This document shows positions 57,241-64,000 of a stretch of 64,000 nucleotides of DNA, one piece after another; position 1 is the stretch's first letter; every line of letters starts with the position of its first letter. The position numbers and the translations under genes were made by a program. The notes under the pieces were generated by a model. It was not told the DNA's origin. It worked only from the letters and a program-made list of their open reading frames with translations, and did no database searches. This DNA comes from Blastococcus sp. CT_GayMR19. GTDB taxonomy: Bacteria > Actinomycetota > Actinomycetes > Mycobacteriales > Geodermatophilaceae. The stretch lies in the NCBI RefSeq assembly GCF_004570385.1, contig NZ_SPQL01000003.1, forward strand, positions 124,001 to 188,000, read 5' to 3'.

Positions 57241-58188
57241 TCACGGCAGTGGCACGTCGGCGGCGCAGAGGAGGACGTCCTGGCACCCGTACTCGTCCAT
57301 CAACCGGACGGTGGCCAGCTGCGCGGCCTCGAGCTCGACGAGCCCCTGCCGGCTCAGGCCGTAGCACCGGTAGCCGTCCGCCGTGCACAGGTCGGCCAGC
57401 AGGGCGCGCAGCTGCACCGTCCCGGGCAGGACCTCGACGAACAGGGTCGGTCGCCGCTCGCGGAGCTGGTCGCGGATCGCGGCGAGCAGGAGGTGCTCCT
57501 GACCCTCGACGTCCATCTTGATCAGGTCCACGCCCTCGGTCAGCCGACGGACGTCGATGGCCGGCACGTCGAGGACGGCGTCGACGTCCCGTGCCATGTC
57601 CGCAGGCAGCTCCGTGTCCGGCGACAGGAACGCGACGGTCGGCGTCGCCGCCTGGTCGGCCGGGACGAGCAGCGCCACCGTCGAGGCCGCGGCATCCGCG
57701 ACCGCCGCGGCCTCGAGGACCTCGACCGTGGTCACGGAGTTGAGGGCGAGGTGGGTCCGGCAGATCCCGGCGGAGACGGGGTGCGGCTCCACCGCGACGT
57801 AGCGCACGCCCGGCGCGGCCCGGGCGCCCTGAACCGCGAAGTACCCGATGTTGGTCCCGAGCTCGAGCACCGACGTCGATCTCCGGCAGAAGGCGCGCCA
57901 CCAGGGGAGCAGCTCGGGCTCCCAGCCCTGCTCGCCGAGCCAGTAGAGCTGCTCGAGGACCTGCGAGTCGATGGCGACGAACTCGAGGTCCGGGTTGTCG
58001 ACCAGGCGGAAGCGCGACACGGCGCGGGGAATCCCGCCCCGGTACAGACCCCGCAGCACCTTCCGGCGGATCCGCGCCGGCACCGTCGCCCCGGAGCCGG
58101 GCGCAAGGGCCCGACGCAGCGCGTCGGCGAGCCCGATCGGCATCGGACCGACGACGGCCCGGGCGAGCCGTCGTCCGACCGCACTCAC
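57241..58188 (-). CDS. FkbM-family methyltransferase
   Basis: A 315-aa SAM-dependent methyltransferase of the FkbM type. SVLELGTNIGYFAVQGARAAP near residue 105 is the SAM-binding motif, VAVEPHPVSA the acidic loop, and GVDLIKMDVEGQEHLLL the family's conserved DVEG motif. FkbM proteins O-methylate sugars or natural products. The GTG at 58188 overlaps the stop of the upstream pterin-synthase-like gene (GTGA), so this start is preferred over the longer frame. It is the last gene of the minus-strand unit that begins at 59550. Confidence 0.82.
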   Translation of the reverse strand: MSAVGRRLARAVVGPMPIGLADALRRALAPGSGATVPARIRRKVLRGLYRGGIPRAVSRFRLVDNPDLEFVAIDSQVLEQLYWLGEQGWEPELLPWWRAFCRRSTSVLELGTNIGYFAVQGARAAPGVRYVAVEPHPVSAGICRTHLALNSVTTVEVLEAAAVADAAASTVALLVPADQAATPTVAFLSPDTELPADMARDVDAVLDVPAIDVRRLTEGVDLIKMDVEGQEHLLLAAIRDQLRERRPTLFVEVLPGTVQLRALLADLCTADGYRCYGLSRQGLVELEAAQLATVRLMDEYGCQDVLLCAADVPLP

Positions 58189-58553
58189 AGGGACGACGAG
58201 TAGCCGCCGAACGCGACGGAGGACTCCCACACCCGCACGGCCAGCGTCGTACCGGGCAGCCGGCCCAGCGAGGCTGCGAGCTGATCGTGCAGCCACCGGG
58301 CGAACACCTCGACGGTCACGGCCTCGGCCGGGACGACCGACTCCAGGTCCACGCCCTCGACCCGGGCCGCGGCGTCCCGCAGCGCCTGGTCCAGGAGGTC
58401 GAGGTCCACGACCATGCCGCGCTCGTCGAGGTCGTCCCGGCGGACGACGACGTCGAGCCGGTAGTCGTGCGAGTGCCGCTCGCCCTCGGGGGGCGGCATG
58501 CCGGGCATCACGTGGAAGGCCCGCACCTGCAGCGCTGTCCCGGTCTCGTACAC
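58185..58553 (-). CDS. 6-pyruvoyl-tetrahydropterin synthase-like protein
   Basis: A ~122-aa member of the PTPS/QueD family. [25 protein letters not shown] carries the zinc His ligands (FH and HSHDY), cited here in part; [14 protein letters not shown] and the C-terminal VWESS segment with the conserved Glu fit the fold. The canonical Cys nucleophile position between the first His and HSH is occupied by Pro/Gly, so the reaction may differ from QueD. GTG at 58553, four bases after the dehydrogenase stop, is chosen; an ATG at 58589 would overlap that gene. It likely acts on a GTP-derived pterin made with the neighbouring cyclohydrolase. Confidence 0.78.
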   Translation of the reverse strand: MYETGTALQVRAFHVMPGMPPPEGERHSHDYRLDVVVRRDDLDERGMVVDLDLLDQALRDAAARVEGVDLESVVPAEAVTVEVFARWLHDQLAASLGRLPGTTLAVRVWESSVAFGGYSSSL

Positions 58554-58557
58554 GGGG

Positions 58558-59550
58558 CTATTGATAGCGCAGCGCGACGTGGAAGACACCGGGTTCGCGG
58601 CTGTCCAGCGCCCGGTAGGCCGCGGGCGCCTCCTCGAACGGGAATTCGGTCGTCACCAGAACGGACAGCGGCAGCTCACCGAGCAGGGCGACGGCGACCC
58701 GGCGGCGGCGGCCGACGTCCCAGCGGCCGGAGAGTGCCGCCGGAATCGTGGACACCTGGCTGCTGCGGATCGTCAGCCGACGCCTGTGGAAGGAGCCCCC
58801 GAGCGGCAGCTCGACGTGCTGGCGGCCGTACCAGGAGCCCACCAGCGCGGTGCCCTCGTGGGCGAGGAGGTCCAGCGCCCCGGCGAGCGCCGTGGGGGAG
58901 CCGGACAGCTCGAGGAGAAGCGGTACGCCAGAGGACGGCAGGCGCGACGGCAGCTCCCCGGGCTCGACCGTGGGGATGCCCATCGAGGCCGCGAGCTCGC
59001 GGCGGTATCCCGAGGTGTCGGCGGCGACCACGGTCGCGCCGGCCCTCTGCAGCAGCAGGGCGGTGATCACGCCGACCACGCCCAGACCGAGCACGGCAAC
59101 GGTCTCCCGCGCCACCGGGCCGGCATCCAGGCTCAGCTGCAGGCCGGTCTCGACGTACGGGAACAGGGTGGCCACGCGTGGATCGGTGCCCTGGGGGAGC
59201 GGGAGAACGTCGTCCTCGCCGACGACGAATCGGTCCTGGTGCGGATGGAACGCGAAGACCAGCGTCCCCGCCGGCACCGGGCCGGTCGAGTGCTCGACCT
59301 CGCCCACGCAGCTGTAGCCGTACGGGAACGGATAGCGGAACGTGCCGCCGAGCGCCCCGATCTTCTCGTCGACCGGGAGGTCCGGGTCCAGCAGTCCCCG
59401 GTAGGCGAGCAGTTCGGTGCCGGTGCTGATGCCCGAGTACCGCGTGCGCACGACCAGTCGGCCCGGACCGGCGTCCGGCAGGTCGACGGCCCCGAGTTCC
59501 ACCCGCCCCGGCGCGACGAACACCAGTCGGAGGCCCTCCACACGACTCAC
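58558..59550 (-). CDS. Zinc-type alcohol dehydrogenase-like oxidoreductase (MDR family)
   Basis: A 330-aa medium-chain dehydrogenase/reductase. The N-terminal GroES-like part has [16 protein letters not shown] and [10 protein letters not shown]; the Rossmann motif [15 protein letters not shown] is at residues 153-167. The usual catalytic Cys-His zinc set is reduced, which resembles BchC-type and sugar/natural-product dehydrogenases. The GTG at 59550 is used; GTG at 59541 has a better placed G-rich site and is an alternative. First gene of the minus-strand unit, divergent from the cyclohydrolase-reductase fusion over 87 bp. Confidence 0.78.
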   Translation of the reverse strand: MSRVEGLRLVFVAPGRVELGAVDLPDAGPGRLVVRTRYSGISTGTELLAYRGLLDPDLPVDEKIGALGGTFRYPFPYGYSCVGEVEHSTGPVPAGTLVFAFHPHQDRFVVGEDDVLPLPQGTDPRVATLFPYVETGLQLSLDAGPVARETVAVLGLGVVGVITALLLQRAGATVVAADTSGYRRELAASMGIPTVEPGELPSRLPSSGVPLLLELSGSPTALAGALDLLAHEGTALVGSWYGRQHVELPLGGSFHRRRLTIRSSQVSTIPAALSGRWDVGRRRRVAVALLGELPLSVLVTTEFPFEEAPAAYRALDSREPGVFHVALRYQ

Positions 59551-59637
59551 CCCCCAGGTCTCGTCGCCTGCTCGTCCCGCCCGGGCGACGGTAGCGTGCG
59601 GGATCCCCCGCTGACGCGAGAGCGAGGAGTCGGGCGC

Positions 59638-61008
59638 ATGGATCCTGCAGAGTCGCTGGGTGACCGGTGGACACCGCTCGAAGCGGCGTCCGCGCCGATC
59701 CCGACGCCGTACGGCGAGTTCCGGGCACGCGCGTTCGAGAACCCCTCCGGGCACGTGCACCTCGCGCTGGTGTTCGGCGAGATCGGCGAGGGGGAGTCGC
59801 TGCTGACCCGGGTGCACTCGGAGTGCCTGACCGGGGACGCCCTCGGCTCGCTCCGCTGCGACTGCGGCGTGCAGCTGCGAGCGGCACTGCGGAACGTGGC
59901 CGCCGAGGGACGTGGCGTCGTCCTCTATCTCAACGGCCACGAGGGCCGGGGGATCGGGCTGGTCAACAAGCTGCGGGCCTACGTGGAGCAGGACGCGGGA
60001 GCCGACACCGTCGACGCCAACCTGCGGCTCGGTCTCCATGCCGACCTGCGGGACTACGGCGACGCGGCCGCGATCCTGGGAACCCTGGGGGTCCGGTCGG
60101 TGCGGCTGCTGTCGAACAACCCGGGCAAGGTGGCCGGTCTGCGGCGGCACGGGATCACGGTCGAGTCGTTGCAGCCGCTCCGCACCGCCGCGAACCGGCA
60201 CAACCGGGCCTACCTGGAGACCAAGCAGGAGCGGCTCGGACACCTCCGGTCGACGGGGCCGGGGCTGGACGAGCTCCCCCTCGCGCCGGTCGACGCCGCG
60301 AGCCTGCTCGGCTCGCTGCACCCCCGCGTCGACCGGCCCTACGTCGTCCTGAAGTACGCCCAGACGCTCGACGGGCGGATCGCCACCCGGACGGGCGACG
60401 CCAAGTGGATCAGCGGCGAGCCGGAGCGGCGGGTCGCGCACGCCATGCGTTCCGGCTGCGACGCGGTCCTCGTCGGAGCACGCACCCTGCTGCAGGACGA
60501 CCCGCAGCTCACCGTGCGGATGGTCCCGGGCGCATCGCCGCTGCGCGTCGTCCTGGACTCGACCTTGCGGACGCCGCTGACCGCGAAGGTGCTGTCCGAC
60601 GACGCCGCCACGGTGATCCTGTGTCGCCCCGACGCGGACCCGGCCCGCCGCCAGGCGCTGGTGTCGGCGGGCGCCACGGTCCGGGACGTTCCTCCCGGTC
60701 CCGACGGGCTCCGGGTCGACGAGGTGCTGCGCCTGTTGCGGTCCCTCGGGGTCGCCTCGCTGCTGGTGGAGGGTGGCGGCCGCGTCCTCACCTCGATGCT
60801 GCGCGCGGCGGCGGTCGACCGGCTCGTCGTGTCGCTGTCGCCGACCATCATCGGTTCGGGGATCGAGGCGGTCGGGCCACTCGGCATCGACCGGGTCGCC
60901 GACGGCATCCGGCTCGTCAACCGGTCGGTGTTCCTGGCGGGGAACGACGTCCTGATGGGGTTCGACGTGGCGAACGCATCCGGCGTCCCGGCGGAGCCGA
61001 TCGGGTGA
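59638..61008 (+). CDS. GTP cyclohydrolase II fused to RibD-type reductase domain
   Basis: A 456-aa fusion. Residues ~20-205 are GTP cyclohydrolase II: the zinc Cys set in [29 protein letters not shown] and the NPGK motif. Residues ~225-445 are a RibD C-terminal-type pyrimidine reductase: [51 protein letters not shown] and [14 protein letters not shown]. The protein would open GTP and reduce the ribosyl chain; no deaminase domain is present. This order differs from standard bacterial RibBA plus RibD. The ATG at 59638 has GAGGAG upstream. It lies beside pterin-synthase, dehydrogenase and methyltransferase genes rather than other rib genes. Confidence 0.88.
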   Translation: MDPAESLGDRWTPLEAASAPIPTPYGEFRARAFENPSGHVHLALVFGEIGEGESLLTRVHSECLTGDALGSLRCDCGVQLRAALRNVAAEGRGVVLYLNGHEGRGIGLVNKLRAYVEQDAGADTVDANLRLGLHADLRDYGDAAAILGTLGVRSVRLLSNNPGKVAGLRRHGITVESLQPLRTAANRHNRAYLETKQERLGHLRSTGPGLDELPLAPVDAASLLGSLHPRVDRPYVVLKYAQTLDGRIATRTGDAKWISGEPERRVAHAMRSGCDAVLVGARTLLQDDPQLTVRMVPGASPLRVVLDSTLRTPLTAKVLSDDAATVILCRPDADPARRQALVSAGATVRDVPPGPDGLRVDEVLRLLRSLGVASLLVEGGGRVLTSMLRAAAVDRLVVSLSPTIIGSGIEAVGPLGIDRVADGIRLVNRSVFLAGNDVLMGFDVANASGVPAEPIG

Positions 61009-61069
61009 CCGGGGGTACCGCCGACACCGGTGCAGGCCGCACGCCCGGCGGGCGGGAGGTGACCTGGAG

Positions 61070-61957
61070 ATGCCTGAACGTGCTCGACCGGCTCCCTGGG
61101 AGGCCCGGCTGAGCCGCCCCGGTTCACCCGTGTGCGCGCCGGACTGGCTGGCGCTGCGTGAAGGCGCAGACGCCGCGGCGCGGGCGCCGGAGCTGGTCGA
61201 ACTCCTCCGCGTCCACCTGGCGGCCGCTGCCCGCCCCGGCATGCCGGCGGTGATCCGGGACCTCGGCTGCGGCACCGGATCGATGGGCCGCTGGCTGGCC
61301 CCGCGGCTGTCCGGGCCGCAGGTGTGGATCCTGCACGACCGTGATCCCGGACTCCTCGCCTCCGCCGCGGCGAGCCTGCCCGCCGTCGGCGCCGACGGCG
61401 CCCCCGTCTCGGCACGGACGCAGGAGGGCGACCTCACCGAGCTGCGCTCCGCCGACCTGTCCGGGACCGCGCTGGTGACCGAGTCCGCCGTTCTGGACCT
61501 GCTGACGGCCGAGGAGGTGGACGGGCTCGCCGCCGCGTGCACCGGGGCCGGAGTCGCTGCGCTGCTGACGTTGTCGGTCACCGGGCGCGTGGAGTTCGCG
61601 CCGTCCGATCCGCTGGACGCCGCGTTTGCCGATGCCTTCAACACTCATCAACGGCGCAGCACCGGCGACCGATGGCTGCTGGGGCCCGACGCCGCCGCCG
61701 TCGCCGTGGACGCGTTCACCCGGCGGGGTGCGGTGGTGGAGAGCCGGCCGAGCCCGTGGCGCCTCGGTGCCGATCAGGCCGAGCTGGCCGAGGAGTGGCT
61801 GCGCGCCTGGATCGCCGCCGCCTGTGCCCAGCAGGCCGACCTCGAGCGGTCGGCCGGCGCCTACCTCGGCCGCAAGCTCGACGCCTGTCACGCCGGGCGG
61901 TTGCGGCTCGTGGTCGGCCACGTCGACGTGCTCGCCGTCCCGTCGGGAGCGTCGTGA
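61070..61957 (+). CDS. Class I SAM-dependent methyltransferase-like protein
   Basis: A 295-aa protein with the SAM motif VIRDLGCGTGSMGRWLAPRL at about residues 61-80 and an acidic-loop HDRDPGLL. The C-terminal half includes TGRVEFAPSDPLDAAFADAFN and a helical tail that is typical of small-molecule methyltransferases. The ATG at 61070 has GGAGGTGA seven bases upstream. It follows the cyclohydrolase-reductase gene in the same direction (61-bp gap) and probably modifies the product of that pathway. No closer assignment. Confidence 0.78.
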   Translation: MPERARPAPWEARLSRPGSPVCAPDWLALREGADAAARAPELVELLRVHLAAAARPGMPAVIRDLGCGTGSMGRWLAPRLSGPQVWILHDRDPGLLASAAASLPAVGADGAPVSARTQEGDLTELRSADLSGTALVTESAVLDLLTAEEVDGLAAACTGAGVAALLTLSVTGRVEFAPSDPLDAAFADAFNTHQRRSTGDRWLLGPDAAAVAVDAFTRRGAVVESRPSPWRLGADQAELAEEWLRAWIAAACAQQADLERSAGAYLGRKLDACHAGRLRLVVGHVDVLAVPSGAS

Positions 61958-61985
61958 GGCCGTGCTGCGGGCACGGTCCTCGTCA

Positions 61986-62576
61986 CTACCCGGCCTGACT
62001 CGGCCAGCCCTTCTCGCCGACGTACCAGACGGCCGACGTCAGGATGGCGAGGACGAGGAGGGAGAACAGGAGCCCACCGGCCACCGGCAGGAGCCACCCG
62101 GGTGCGCGCTTCGACCGGACGGCGACGACCTTCACCACGATGGTGCCGACGACGGCGCAGCCGAGCAGGCCGTGCACCATCGCCCGCGGGGTCACCACAT
62201 GGCCGTTCGGCAGCGTCCCCACAACCTCCAGGCCCAGCGACCACAGGCAGTGGTAGGTGACGAATATCGTCAGCACCAGGGCGGTGGCGCCGCTGGCGCG
62301 ATGCGCCGTCCCCAGCCAGGACGGGGACCGGATCCCGAGCTTGCCGTACATCCAGAGCGCGGTGGCGATCTGGAAGACGACCAGCACCGCGATCGCCGTC
62401 GAGACCACGGTCTTCATCGCGAGGACGGTCGGGTACCCGAGGGTGGTCGTGCCGCTGAGCGTCGGATCGTGCAGCCGCCCGAACACCCCGACGAGCAGGG
62501 CGACCACCGCGCCGGCGACGAAGGCCGTCAACGGGACCGACATGCGCCTCTGCACGGTGGTGTCCGCCATCGGCAC
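61986..62576 (-). CDS. Five-helix membrane protein, DUF6529-like
   Basis: A 196-aa integral membrane protein with about five hydrophobic helices (near residues 15-32, 55-74, 92-112, 130-152, 165-186). His residues in TAHRASG, VTYHCLW and AMVHGLLG lie within or next to helices at spacings that could hold haem, as in cytochrome b561-type proteins; this is suggestive only. It resembles the DUF6529 family of unknown function. The GTG at 62576 follows AGGAG; the ATG at 62570 is possible. It converges on the methyltransferase gene. Confidence 0.68.
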   Translation of the reverse strand: MPMADTTVQRRMSVPLTAFVAGAVVALLVGVFGRLHDPTLSGTTTLGYPTVLAMKTVVSTAIAVLVVFQIATALWMYGKLGIRSPSWLGTAHRASGATALVLTIFVTYHCLWSLGLEVVGTLPNGHVVTPRAMVHGLLGCAVVGTIVVKVVAVRSKRAPGWLLPVAGGLLFSLLVLAILTSAVWYVGEKGWPSQAG

Positions 62577-62621
62577 AGGATGCTCCTGGCCCGTTCGGTT
62601 GGGAATGCTGTCGGCACCGCC

Positions 62622-63617
62622 TCAGCCGTGCTCGCGCGACCGGGACGCCGGCGACGCCACCGAAGCCGGTTCGTGCCTCTCCGCGGCGCGCCGGGCCCGC
62701 GTGCGGCGGATCCGATCACCGGCGAGCACGAGCGCACCCGGCATCGTCGCGACGAGTCCCATCACGCCGTACGCCGTGGCGGTGGCCACCCCCTGAGCCG
62801 CGCCGAGGCCGGCAGCAGCGAAAGCCCACGCAGCCACCCCCTCGCGCGGCCCCCACCCGCCGACGTGGAGGGGCACCACCATCGCGAGCAGCGCCAGCAT
62901 CGCCAGCGGCCACAGCTGCGACGGCGGCGCGTTCGATCCGGTGGTCCACGCCGCGATCATGAACAGGCTGCCGTGACCGAGGGCCACGACCACCGAGGTG
63001 ACCAGGACGACGGGCCACGCTCGTCGGTCGAGCACACCGTCCCTGATGTCGGCCCGCGACGCCCGCAGGACCCGTGCCCGCCGGGACGGTCCGAGCTGCG
63101 GGACGGCCCGCAGCACGACGGCCACGCCGAGTGCGCCGGCGACGGCGGTCGCCGCCACCCAGCCCATCACCGGGCGCACCGGGGAGTCCAGGAGCAGCAA
63201 CGACAGCACGGCCAGCACCACGAACACGACCTGGCTGGCCGCACGCTCCCACCCGACGGCGCGCAGACCGCGACCGACGTCCCCTGCGTCCAGGCCGTGC
63301 CGCACCCCACGGTGGACGTCTCCGACGACGCCGCCGGGCAGGGTGCTGTTGAGGAACTGGGACCGGTAGTACGCCGCGACGGCCGTGCCCAGCCGCAGGC
63401 CGACGCCCAGGCCCCGCGCGACGGTCTGCCACCGCCACGCCGAGCAGACGGTGGTCAGGACCGTGATCGACGCGGCGGCCAGCAGGGACCAGACGCTGAT
63501 CAGGCGCACCCCGTCGAGGAACGGGCCGGTGCCGAGGCGCCAGACGAGGACCGCGAGGATCGCCGCACCCCCGAGCGGACGGGCCCACGTCCACGTCAGG
63601 CGCCTTCCGCCGCTCAT
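62622..63617 (-). CDS. Lysylphosphatidylglycerol-synthase-TM-like (UPF0104) membrane protein
   Basis: A 331-aa polytopic membrane protein with about eight hydrophobic segments. YYRSQFLNSTLPGGVVGDVHRG (cited in part) and the region VPLHVGGWGPREGVAAWAF with its GGxGxRE motif mark the UPF0104/LPG-synthase TM family, which includes flippase-like proteins. The cytoplasmic aminoacyl-transferase domain is missing, so it may translocate lipid or glycolipid. Its ATG overlaps the stop of the glycosyltransferase gene by 4 bp (63614-63617), suggesting they act on the same glycolipid. Confidence 0.82.
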   Translation of the reverse strand: MSGGRRLTWTWARPLGGAAILAVLVWRLGTGPFLDGVRLISVWSLLAAASITVLTTVCSAWRWQTVARGLGVGLRLGTAVAAYYRSQFLNSTLPGGVVGDVHRGVRHGLDAGDVGRGLRAVGWERAASQVVFVVLAVLSLLLLDSPVRPVMGWVAATAVAGALGVAVVLRAVPQLGPSRRARVLRASRADIRDGVLDRRAWPVVLVTSVVVALGHGSLFMIAAWTTGSNAPPSQLWPLAMLALLAMVVPLHVGGWGPREGVAAWAFAAAGLGAAQGVATATAYGVMGLVATMPGALVLAGDRIRRTRARRAAERHEPASVASPASRSREHG

Positions 63618-64000
63618 GACTCGCCCGCCCCGCGGGCACCCGGCAGCCGGCCCGGCTCCCCGGCGGCCGCGACCAGCACCGCGGCGACGCGGCGCGCCGT
63701 CGCACTCCAGCCCTCCAGCGACGACCGTCGTTCGGACGCCGCCCGGCGCAGCCGCTCGCGCAGGCCGGCGTCGCCCAACCAGGTGCCGAGCGCCTCGCGG
63801 AGGGCGTCCGCGTCGTCGGGCGGCACGAGCAGTCCCGGCGGACCGCCGGACGTGCGCCCCAGCGCTTCGGGCACCCCGCCGACCGCGGCCGCGATGACCG
63901 GCAGCCCGACCGCCAGTGCCTCGGTGACGACCATGCCGTACGCCTCGAGGCGTGACGGCAGGACCAGCACGTCCGCAGCCTGGTAGTGCCGGCGCAGCTC
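63614..64000 (-). CDS. Glycosyltransferase family 4-type, C-terminal part (gene truncated by window)
   Basis: The frame is open to the window end, so only the last ~128 residues are seen. HYQAADVLVLPSRLEAYGMV and VTEALAVGLPVIAAAVGGVPEAL form the E-x7-E nucleotide-sugar-binding motif of GT-B family 4 enzymes; RLRRAASERRSSL is the usual C-terminal helix. It would transfer a sugar from an NDP donor. It overlaps the UPF0104 membrane gene, which may flip the product. Confidence 0.85.
   Translation of the reverse strand, partial: ELRRHYQAADVLVLPSRLEAYGMVVTEALAVGLPVIAAAVGGVPEALGRTSGGPPGLLVPPDDADALREALGTWLGDAGLRERLRRAASERRSSLEGWSATARRVAAVLVAAAGEPGRLPGARGAGES

Overview
This window is from a high-GC actinobacterium. 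Nearly every codon ends in G or C, GTG starts are common, and the regulators (AfsR/SARP type, MalT-SARP hybrid, PaaX) and the glycosyltransferase/riboflavin-like genes are actinobacterial in style. The gene set looks most like a Geodermatophilaceae-type soil organism, but that is an inference from gene style, not a search result. No tRNA, rRNA, CRISPR array, integrase or insertion sequence was seen.

Left part (1-11 kb): aromatic or alicyclic acid catabolism through CoA thioesters. It holds a TPP enzyme (cut by the window edge), a benzoate/2-aminobenzoate-type CoA ligase, a PaaX-family repressor, a RidA deaminase, an SDR, a crotonase resembling 2-ketocyclohexanecarboxyl-CoA hydrolase, a MaoC hydratase, a gamma-carbonic anhydrase-like protein, a feruloyl-CoA synthetase-like ligase overlapping an amidohydrolase, and a hotdog thioesterase. 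A shared motif in two divergent promoters looks like a PaaX operator. Two unusual palindromic elements sit between convergent genes (4045-4098 and 10054-10161).

10.8-18.3 kb: a PIG-L deacetylase, a large AfsR/SARP-type ATPase regulator and a SAM methyltransferase. Arrays of 11-bp direct repeats precede both the deacetylase and the methyltransferase, as expected for SARP boxes. Then come gpsA, a duplicated small-domain protein and a Cu/Zn superoxide dismutase lipoprotein.

18.3-57 kb: a complete-looking extracellular-type contractile injection system (eCIS) locus. The structural operon (18884-30537) encodes sheath, tube, a tail-assembly protein, a 53-aa DUF6760-like protein too short for ordinary ORF calling, a 981-aa disordered protein, a second tube-like protein, a LysM tube/baseplate adaptor, a VgrG-like spike, gp25, baseplate J and tail protein I. 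The PAAR tip is divergent at 18332. The AAA+ ATPase and DUF4255 cap protein lie at 45.5-48.3 kb, and a DUF4157 protein at 51.8 kb. Between and around these sit a MalT-SARP regulator, a membrane-anchored Hsp70-like ATPase, a LuxR regulator, a signal-less transglycosylase/NlpC-P60 wall hydrolase with calcium-type repeats, an IniA/IniC-like pair of dynamin GTPases, two zinc-ribbon proteins, a SPOR protein, and a 1141-aa Ig-repeat surface protein. At 53.2-57.0 kb is a 1262-aa protein with the eCIS-type N-terminal LQ-AGNAAV motif, a long helical middle and a C-terminal HAE/CxxC cytidine-deaminase-like domain. I interpret it as the main effector. No classical tape measure or tail fibre was recognised.

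57.2-64 kb: an FkbM methyltransferase, a 6-pyruvoyl-tetrahydropterin-synthase-like protein, a zinc-type dehydrogenase, a GTP cyclohydrolase II fused to a RibD-type reductase, a SAM methyltransferase, two membrane proteins and a glycosyltransferase running off the window. Together these look like a poorly characterised pterin/pyrimidine-linked pathway.
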